Of a DNA stretch of 6,884 nt, positions 1 through 4,281 are shown piece after piece; position 1 is the stretch's first letter, and every line of letters starts with the position of its first letter. The stretch comes from Oxalobacter sp. (lineage in GTDB: Bacteria > Pseudomonadota > Gammaproteobacteria > Burkholderiales > Burkholderiaceae_D): NCBI GenBank assembly GCA_012512465.1, contig JAAZED010000383.1, forward strand, positions 1-6,884, written 5' to 3'. Position numbers and translations under genes: made by a program. Under the pieces are notes generated by a model. It made no database searches. It worked only from the letters and a program-made list of their open reading frames with translations, and had not been told where the DNA came from.

Positions 1-861
1 GGGTGTGGGCAGGATTCTGGAAAAGCAGCTTTTTGGTTCAAGAAAGCGGCCGAGCAGGGAGATATTACCGCCCAATACAATCTGGGATTGCAGTATATGA
101 ATGGGACGGGGGTCGAAATAGACTATGGACAGGCCCGTTATTGGTATCTGAAGGCCGCTGCGCAGGGGAGCGAGAGTGCATTATTCAATATGGGCGGCCT
201 TTATTATCATGGATATGGAGTCACAAAAAATGATGCCGAGGCGGTGAGGTGGTATCTCAAGGCCGCTGAAGCAGGAAAAACCAGCGCAATGACTCAATTA
301 GGACAAATGTACCGTAATGGCGAGGGCGTTACAAAAAACTTACCTCAGGCGTTGAAATGGACAACGAAAGCCGCAGAGCAGAATGAGCCGAAAGCGCAAT
401 ATAACCTTGCCATGATGTATTACGGTGGTGAAGGGGTTGAGCAAAATTATGCGACGGCAAAGGCATGGTTTGAAAAAGCGGCAGAGCAGAAACTGGATGA
501 AGCACAATATATGCTGGGGGTAATATACAACAGGGGGTTGGGGGTAAAGCAGGATAAACATGAGGCCGTCAAATGGTTTGCTCTTGCTGCCGCGCAAGGG
601 CACGATAAGGCGGCGTACAATATTGCGACGGTTTATTACAACGGCAAAGGCATTTCCAAAAACGAAGCAGAGGCATTCCGGTGGATGAAAAGAGCGGCGG
701 AGATGGGGCTGCCGGAAGGGGAGTTTGTGCTCGGTATCTTCTATGAGGACGGCGTCGGGGTAAAGAAAGATCAGGCTCAGGCTGTGATGTGGTACCAGAA
801 GGCTGCTATGCAGGGTAATGCTGAAGCGAAAAAACGCTTGGATGCGCCGAATCTGAAATAA
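1..861 (+). CDS. Sel1-like repeat protein (SLR gene 1), 5'-truncated
   Basis: The frame is open from base 1 to the TAA at 859-861 (286 residues), so the start lies upstream of the window; the TTG at 88 is inside a repeat and is not a credible start. After a partial repeat (residues 1-22), seven complete 36-residue Sel1-like repeats run from residue 23 to 274 without an indel, each fitting A-Q-x-x-L-G-x-x-Y-x-x-G-x-G-V and W-Y-x-K-A-A-x-Q-G, followed by a 12-residue tail. SLR proteins form alpha-helical solenoids that bind other proteins; no enzyme domain is visible. Residue 1 aligns with residue 71 of SLR gene 2, so about 70 residues, presumably including a signal peptide, are missing. The gene looks AT-richer in its codons than gene 2 despite clear protein similarity. 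Gene 2 follows after 16 bp with no terminator, implying cotranscription. Family assignment is firm; the partner is unknown. Confidence 0.93.
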   Translation, partial: GCGQDSGKAAFWFKKAAEQGDITAQYNLGLQYMNGTGVEIDYGQARYWYLKAAAQGSESALFNMGGLYYHGYGVTKNDAEAVRWYLKAAEAGKTSAMTQLGQMYRNGEGVTKNLPQALKWTTKAAEQNEPKAQYNLAMMYYGGEGVEQNYATAKAWFEKAAEQKLDEAQYMLGVIYNRGLGVKQDKHEAVKWFALAAAQGHDKAAYNIATVYYNGKGISKNEAEAFRWMKRAAEMGLPEGEFVLGIFYEDGVGVKKDQAQAVMWYQKAAMQGNAEAKKRLDAPNLK

Positions 862-877
862 ATCTGGGCTATTTTCT

Positions 878-1849
878 ATGAAAAATTTTTTCAAAATACC
901 CCTTTTTTTCCTGTTGCTAATCGGGCTCCTCGTTTCCCCTTCCCTTTTCGCCGGAGACAAGGAAAAAGCTGTGGCGTACTACAAGGAGCGCGACTATAAA
1001 AATGCCTGTATCTACATGGAAAAAGCAGCCGGGCAAGGGGATGCCGAAGCGCAGGGCATGCTGGGCAACTTCTATTCTGATGGCCAAGGCTGCAAACAGG
1101 ACCATAGGCTGGCAGCCTTCTGGAACCGGAAAGCCGCAGAGCAGGGGCACCCTACCGCCCAGTATAATCTCGGCTTGCAATACGAAAACGGACGGGGCGT
1201 CAAACAGGATTACCAGGCAGCCTATCACTGGTACCAGAAAGCGGCTGGGCAGGGGAACGCATCAGCCATATTTAATCTGGGCGGTCTCTATTACAGGGGA
1301 CTAGGTATCACGGAAGACCATGCCGAGGCCTTCAAGTGGTATCTCAAGGCCGCCCAAGCAGGCAGTATTGGGGCTCAGACCCATGTAGGCGTTTTATACG
1401 CTGATGCGGATGGCGTGAAGCAGGATTACGGTGAAGCCATGGCGTGGTTTCAGAAGGCTGCCGGGCAGGATTTTACTGAAGCACAGTACATGATCGGGGT
1501 GATGTATAGCCGGGGACTGGGCATTGCCCAGGACAAACCGGCAGCCATCCAATGGTTCATCCTTGCCGCCGGGCAGGGACACAGCAAGGCGGCGTACAAC
1601 ATTGCCGCCATTTACTACAACGGAGACGGCGTAGCAAAAAATGGTGCCGAAGCCTTCCGCTGGACAAAAAAAGCGATTGAAATGGGGTTGCCTCAAGGGG
1701 AATTCATGCTTGCCGTCCTCTACGAGGAGGGAGTGGGTGTAGAGAAAAAACCGGCCCAAGCCGCCGCACTGTACAGAAAACTGGCGGCACAGGGCAATGC
1801 AGAAGCACAGGAGCGACTGGACAGGATGAAAAGAGGGAAGGGGAAATAA
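878..1849 (+). CDS. Exported Sel1-like repeat protein (SLR gene 2)
   Basis: A 323-residue protein starting at ATG 878. Residues 1-25 form a signal peptide (K2 and K6, then a Phe/Leu-rich core, likely cleavage after S-L-F-A), which supports this start although no good Shine-Dalgarno is present in the 16-bp gap; translation may be coupled to gene 1. A half repeat (27-56) precedes seven in-phase SLR units (57-308) and a short basic C-terminus. Only C44 and C72 occur in the mature part, so it lacks the cysteine pair per repeat typical of Helicobacter Hcp proteins. It is a close paralogue of gene 1 but one 36-residue unit shorter; the shared motif E-M-G-L-P-x-G-E-F sits before the last repeat in both. 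Expected location is the periplasm or outside the cell, as a protein-binding scaffold. Specific function is not recognisable. Confidence 0.93.
   Translation: MKNFFKIPLFFLLLIGLLVSPSLFAGDKEKAVAYYKERDYKNACIYMEKAAGQGDAEAQGMLGNFYSDGQGCKQDHRLAAFWNRKAAEQGHPTAQYNLGLQYENGRGVKQDYQAAYHWYQKAAGQGNASAIFNLGGLYYRGLGITEDHAEAFKWYLKAAQAGSIGAQTHVGVLYADADGVKQDYGEAMAWFQKAAGQDFTEAQYMIGVMYSRGLGIAQDKPAAIQWFILAAGQGHSKAAYNIAAIYYNGDGVAKNGAEAFRWTKKAIEMGLPQGEFMLAVLYEEGVGVEKKPAQAAALYRKLAAQGNAEAQERLDRMKRGKGK
1046..1801 (+). repeat. Seven 108-bp units encoding SLRs in gene 2
   Basis: Seven contiguous 36-codon units in perfect register cover residues 57-308 of gene 2. The fourth unit (residues 165-200) looks like a fusion of two different units of gene 1. 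Units have diverged at the DNA level, so this is an old protein-level repeat and not a recent tandem DNA duplication. Confidence 0.85.
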
Positions 1850-1852
1850 CGG

Positions 1853-2074
1853 ATGCTGCGGCGATGGGTTGTGCTGCATGCGCTGGCCGGCAGCTGGGCT
1901 GAGGGCGCGTCACGCGAGGCTATCCGGGAGCGGGTGGCAAAAGCGTATGACAGGTACCAGAAGTGCGGGATGAAAGGGGGCGCGCTTGCTTTTTGCGACA
2001 CAATGACTTCCCTGCTGGAAAAGTGTCGCTTTTTATACACACCTGTTACGTATTTTTCCGCTTTTTGTGCCTGA
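1853..2074 (+). pseudogene. Short open frame with possible decayed SLR end
   Basis: A 73-codon frame begins at ATG 1853, three bases after the gene 2 stop, with a G-rich stretch about ten bases upstream. Residues around R-Y-Q-K-C-G-M-K-G-G line up in frame with the SLR ending W-Y-Q-K-A-A-E-K-G-D, and the DNA shares GGTACCAGAAG and AAAGGGG with the SLR genes. The rest resembles nothing I recognise. A terminator-like hairpin lies inside the frame, which argues against a functional gene. It may be the relic of an SLR gene eroded after duplication, or simply a chance open frame; the match is short. Confidence 0.22.
1995..2034 (+). terminator. Possible intrinsic terminator after SLR gene 2
   Basis: GCGACAC (1995-2001) is the inverse complement of GTGTCGC (2023-2029), and TTTTT follows directly (2030-2034). 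Inside the 21-base loop, TTCC (2008-2011) and GGAA (2017-2020) can form a second short stem, giving a bulged hairpin. It lies about 145 bases after the gene 2 stop. The bulge and large loop make it weaker than the terminators after genes 3 and 4. Confidence 0.42.
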
Positions 2075-2110
2075 TTCTGCCGATATGCCTGCCGGTTATG
2101 GCAAGATAGG

Positions 2111-2170
2111 GTTTCCCCTTGCGCTGTTTGGCCTACCGGGTGATGCCTTGCCAGTCCGGCAAGGGGAAGC
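2111..2170 (+). promoter_or_regulatory. Overlapping inverted repeats in the leader of SLR gene 3
   Basis: GTTTCCCCTTGC (2111-2122) can pair with GCAAGGGGAAGC (2159-2170), 12 pairs including one G-U. CCTTGCC (2146-2152) can instead pair with GGCAAGG (2158-2164) across a 5-base loop. Both use the same 3' arm, so the two folds exclude each other. The 3' arm ends four bases before the Shine-Dalgarno of gene 3. No T-run follows, so this is not an intrinsic terminator. I recognise no known riboswitch family. Confidence 0.35.
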
Positions 2171-2174
2171 AGAT

Positions 2175-2180
2175 AGAGGA
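2175..2180 (+). promoter_or_regulatory. Shine-Dalgarno AGAGGA of SLR gene 3
   Basis: AGAGGA lies seven bases before ATG 2188 and four before ATG 2185. The first spacing is closer to optimal, so 2188 is preferred. The upstream in-frame TTG at 2119 would add a non-hydrophobic extension before the signal peptide and is unlikely to be used. Confidence 0.6.
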
Positions 2181-2187
2181 TGCAATG

Positions 2188-3183
2188 ATGGGACAAAATA
2201 AAACTAACCTGACCTCCCAGATGGCGTTTGGCCTTTTCCTGGCGCTCATGCTGTCGCTTTCCGGTGAGGCTTTGGCGCAGGAGGAAGAGTCGAAACGGGC
2301 TCGCCAGGCCGACAGTGCTTTTAGTTATGAAGACGAGGGCTATGCGACGCCTGATGAAATTTCCGGCAAGGATTCCTATAGCACCCGTTCGCTGGTGAAA
2401 ACCGGCCTTGAGTATGCAAAAGGCGAGGGGGTTGACCAGGATTATGCCAAGGCGCATGAGTATTTCATGAAGGCGGCCGATGAAGGCAGCGCGAAAGCGC
2501 AGTTTTACCTGGGGATCATGTATGCCACCGGCAAGGGGGTAAAGGCGGATCAGGTGCAGGCGGCTTTTTGGTACCAGAAGGCGGCCGACCAGGGTAATAC
2601 GGATGCGATTTTGAAGCTTGCGGGCATGCATATTTCCGGCAAGGGCGCGGCAAAGGATTTTTCCAAGGCGATGCAGCTGTACAAGGAGGTGGCTGACAAG
2701 GGGGATATGCGCGGGATAAACGGGCAGGCGTATCTTTATATGAAGGGTATCGGGGTCACGCAGGATTACACGCAGGCGATGATGCTTTATATGCAGGCAG
2801 CGGAAAAGGGCAATGCGCACGCGCAAAGCCGTGTCGGCTTTATGTATGCGCGTGGCCTGGGGGTAAGGCTGAATTACGGGCAGGCGTATGAATGGATGCT
2901 CAAGGCGGCTGAGCAGGGCAATCTTTTTGCACAGGGTTTTGTCGGCTCGCTTTATGAGCGTGGAAAAGGGGTGAAAGCCGATTATAAGGAAGCGATGGCG
3001 TGGTACCAGAAGGCAGCAGAGAAAGGGGATGATTTTTCAATGTACCGCATTGGCGCCCTGTATGAAGAGGGCCGTGGTGTGAAGGCTGACAAGAAAGAGG
3101 CGCTGGAATGGTACAAGAAGGCGGCTTCGCAGGGGAGTGATGCTGCCAGAAACCGTCTGATTGAGCTGGAAGAGACAAAATAG
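2188..3183 (+). CDS. Exported Sel1-like repeat protein (SLR gene 3)
   Basis: A 331-residue protein (332 if ATG 2185 is used). Residues 1-30 are a signal peptide with a hydrophobic core (about 12-25) and an A-L-A cleavage site before Q31. A polar, acidic linker (31-66) follows, then seven in-phase SLRs (67-318) and a 13-residue charged tail. The third and fourth repeats deviate from consensus (no Trp, altered L-G). The last repeat, beginning F-S-M-Y and containing Y-E-E-G-R-G-V, closely matches the last repeat of gene 4, showing that the two are paralogues. Only a protein-binding solenoid is visible, with no catalytic domain. It is probably its own transcription unit: a terminator-like hairpin lies upstream and a strong terminator 23 bases after its stop. 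Family and export are well supported; function is unknown. Confidence 0.93.
   Translation: MGQNKTNLTSQMAFGLFLALMLSLSGEALAQEEESKRARQADSAFSYEDEGYATPDEISGKDSYSTRSLVKTGLEYAKGEGVDQDYAKAHEYFMKAADEGSAKAQFYLGIMYATGKGVKADQVQAAFWYQKAADQGNTDAILKLAGMHISGKGAAKDFSKAMQLYKEVADKGDMRGINGQAYLYMKGIGVTQDYTQAMMLYMQAAEKGNAHAQSRVGFMYARGLGVRLNYGQAYEWMLKAAEQGNLFAQGFVGSLYERGKGVKADYKEAMAWYQKAAEKGDDFSMYRIGALYEEGRGVKADKKEALEWYKKAASQGSDAARNRLIELEETK
2386..3141 (+). repeat. Seven 108-bp units encoding SLRs in gene 3
   Basis: Seven 36-codon units without indels cover residues 67-318. The motif TGGTACCAGAAGGC occurs in more than one unit (around 2569 and 3000), marking the conserved W-Y-Q-K-A core. Confidence 0.8.
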
Positions 3184-3205
3184 GAGTCAATGCAGGATTT
3201 ACCGG

Positions 3206-3236
3206 AAACGCACAGGAAAATCTGTGCGTTTTTTTT
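3206..3236 (+). terminator. Strong intrinsic terminator after SLR gene 3
   Basis: AAACGCACAG (3206-3215) pairs perfectly with CTGTGCGTTT (3222-3231). A G-U pair can close the loop to AAAA. Eight T residues (3229-3236) follow the GC-rich part of the stem, then after one A comes a second run of eight T (3238-3245). It starts 23 bases after the gene 3 stop and should separate genes 3 and 4 transcriptionally. Confidence 0.9.
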
Positions 3237-3295
3237 ATTTTTTTTCCATGCGCGATGCCTGTAATAGAGGGTGTTTTTTTCAGCGGGCTCTTCTT

Positions 3296-3323
3296 TTGAG
3301 GTGCTTTCTTGTGGCATGATAAA
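3296..3323 (+). promoter_or_regulatory. Candidate sigma70-type promoter of SLR gene 4
   Basis: TTGAGG (3296-3301) and GATAAA (3318-3323) are separated by 16 bases; each matches four of six consensus positions. The -10 overlaps TTGTGGCATGAT (3309-3320), which recurs identically before SLR gene 5. The strong terminator just upstream means gene 4 needs its own promoter. The same element also has a GG-N10-GC spacing reminiscent of sigma54 promoters, but the -12 part fits poorly. Confidence 0.38.
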
Positions 3324-3358
3324 GGCTGATGTTTCCGTTAATCAATTTTTTTGACGAG

Positions 3359-3364
3359 AAGGGG
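3359..3364 (+). promoter_or_regulatory. Shine-Dalgarno AAGGGG of SLR gene 4
   Basis: AAGGGG lies nine bases before ATG 3374 and six before GTG 3371, but directly abuts ATG 3365, which excludes that one. Starting at 3374 puts K2 and K3 directly before the signal peptide core. The upstream ATG 3329 lies in what is probably the untranslated leader. Confidence 0.6.
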
Positions 3365-3373
3365 ATGGGCGTG

Positions 3374-4051
3374 ATGAAGAAAAGCATGGGGAAAAAGGGA
3401 TTGCTGGCAGCACTTTTGGCGGTGGGCTGTTTTGCGGCAACGGGTATGGTAACGGCACAGGATGTCGGCGATAAGGGAGAGGCTGATACTCCAAAACGCG
3501 TGCGCATGCAGCGGGGTGACAATGCGGAAGTGATCGCCACGCTCAGGCAAAAAGCCCAAAGTGGTGATGACAAGGCGCAGGCCCGTTTGGGGATCATGTA
3601 TGAGCAGGGTCTTGGTGTCAGGAGGGACGGCAAGCAGGCGGTGGCATGGTATGAAAAAGCCGCTGCACAGAATAATTCATTTGCCCAGACGGCTCTGGCC
3701 GATATGTACGCCAGGGGCCGTGGAGTGAAGCACGATTATGTGAAGGCGGCAAACTGGGCGCAAAAAGGTGCCGATAATGGCGATCCGAGAGCGCAGCTGA
3801 TCCTGGCTTATCTGTATGAGAATGGCCTGGGGGTAAAGGAGGACGACCAGAAAGCGTTTGCGCTTTATACCAAATCGGCCAATAAGGGCGAGACGTTTTC
3901 GATGTACAGCCTGGGTGTGATGTACGAGGAAGGCCGGGGCGTTGAGAAGAACAGGGAAAAGGCGATCGAGTGGTATCAGAAGGCCGCTTCGCGTGACAGC
4001 ACGCCAGCCCAGGAAAAAATGGCGGAAATCCAGTCGAAGTCAGGCAAGTGA
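3374..4051 (+). CDS. Exported Sel1-like repeat protein (SLR gene 4)
   Basis: A 225-residue protein, the smallest of the cluster. Residues 1-28 form a signal peptide (K2, K3, K7, K8, hydrophobic core, V-T-A before Q29). C19 within A-V-G-C loosely resembles a lipobox, but hydrophobic residues continue after it, so ordinary signal peptidase I cleavage at A28 is more likely; a lipoprotein is not excluded. A charged linker (29-66) leads into four in-phase SLRs (67-210) and a 15-residue tail. Its last repeat shares F-S-M-Y, Y-E-E-G-R-G-V and E-W-Y-x-K-A-A-S with that of gene 3, so gene 4 looks like a shortened relative of gene 3 with fewer internal repeats. It is flanked by strong terminators on both sides and is thus probably monocistronic. 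Role beyond protein binding in the envelope cannot be assigned. Confidence 0.92.
   Translation: MKKSMGKKGLLAALLAVGCFAATGMVTAQDVGDKGEADTPKRVRMQRGDNAEVIATLRQKAQSGDDKAQARLGIMYEQGLGVRRDGKQAVAWYEKAAAQNNSFAQTALADMYARGRGVKHDYVKAANWAQKGADNGDPRAQLILAYLYENGLGVKEDDQKAFALYTKSANKGETFSMYSLGVMYEEGRGVEKNREKAIEWYQKAASRDSTPAQEKMAEIQSKSGK
3572..4003 (+). repeat. Four 108-bp units encoding SLRs in gene 4
   Basis: Four 36-codon units in register cover residues 67-210. The second and third units have lost the W-Y pair typical of the second helix (W-A and L-Y), while the first and last are close to consensus. Confidence 0.8.
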
Positions 4052-4079
4052 TGCACTAAAAAAGGGTATCGAAAAAAGG

Positions 4080-4112
4080 CAGCGCCTGGTTTTATGTCAG
4101 GCGCTGTTTTTT
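4080..4112 (+). terminator. Strong intrinsic terminator after SLR gene 4
   Basis: CAGCGCCTG (4080-4088) pairs perfectly with CAGGCGCTG (4098-4106) over a nine-base loop, followed by TTTTTT (4107-4112). A run of six A (4072-4077) precedes the stem, so a T-run also follows it on the opposite strand and the structure may work in both directions. It begins 29 bases after the gene 4 stop. Confidence 0.9.
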
Positions 4113-4179
4113 CGTCTGGAAAGCGCGTTTTGTTGCTTCGCCAGGGGAGCCTGCTGCCTGATTCGTCCGGGATTTCTTA

Positions 4180-4208
4180 TTGACGCGGTGAATATGCCCC
4201 GGTAAAAA
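4180..4208 (+). promoter_or_regulatory. Candidate sigma70-type promoter of SLR gene 5
   Basis: TTGACG (4180-4185, five of six) and TAAAAA (4203-4208, four of six) are 17 bases apart. The shared element TTGTGGCATGAT starts two bases downstream. The strong terminator upstream requires a promoter in this gap. An alternative is an extended -10 reading of TGG-CATGAT within the shared element, but no -35 sits at the right distance from it. Confidence 0.38.
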
Positions 4209-4219
4209 TTTGTGGCATG

Positions 4220-4234
4220 ATGTCAGCCTGACAT
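4220..4234. promoter_or_regulatory. 15-bp palindrome, candidate operator before SLR gene 5
   Basis: ATGTCA (4220-4225), GCC, TGACAT (4229-4234) is a perfect inverted repeat with 6-bp arms and a 3-base spacer. It overlaps the end of the shared element and lies just downstream of the candidate promoter, where a repressor could act. A short hairpin followed by GTTTTTG is the other reading, but a 6-bp AT-containing stem would be a weak terminator. Confidence 0.35.
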
Positions 4235-4281
4235 GTTTTTGTCGGCGGGTTTTCTCACCTTTATCCGGCACCTGATTACTC

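Larger units (their letters stand above)
1850..2184. other. 335-bp stretch without a convincing gene
   Basis: Between the stop of SLR gene 2 and the start of SLR gene 3 no gene is well supported. The stretch contains a short open frame with a possible SLR relic (1853-2074), a terminator-like hairpin (1995-2034), a 12-base match to an element found before SLR genes 4 and 5 (2096-2107), and overlapping inverted repeats in the gene 3 leader (2111-2170). No tRNA, insertion sequence end or CRISPR repeat is visible. Confidence 0.7.

Noticed and set aside
88..90. TTG 88 as start of SLR gene 1
   Set aside because: It lies inside a repeat, the frame is open to base 1, and the residues before it still match SLR gene 2.
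878..1849. Helicobacter Hcp-type cysteine-rich SLR or beta-lactamase-like protein
   Set aside because: Hcp repeats carry a disulfide cysteine pair in each unit; here only two cysteines occur in the whole mature protein.
1720..2826. Long open frame on the - strand across the gene 2/gene 3 gap (368 codons)
   Set aside because: It is antisense to SLR repeats at both ends, has no ribosome binding site or domain pattern, and the periodic codon use of SLR genes readily leaves antisense frames open.
3329..3373. Upstream ATG 3329 as start of SLR gene 4
   Set aside because: It would put 15 extra residues before a complete signal peptide and lies only about six bases after the candidate -10; AAGGGG at 3359-3364 fits ATG 3374.
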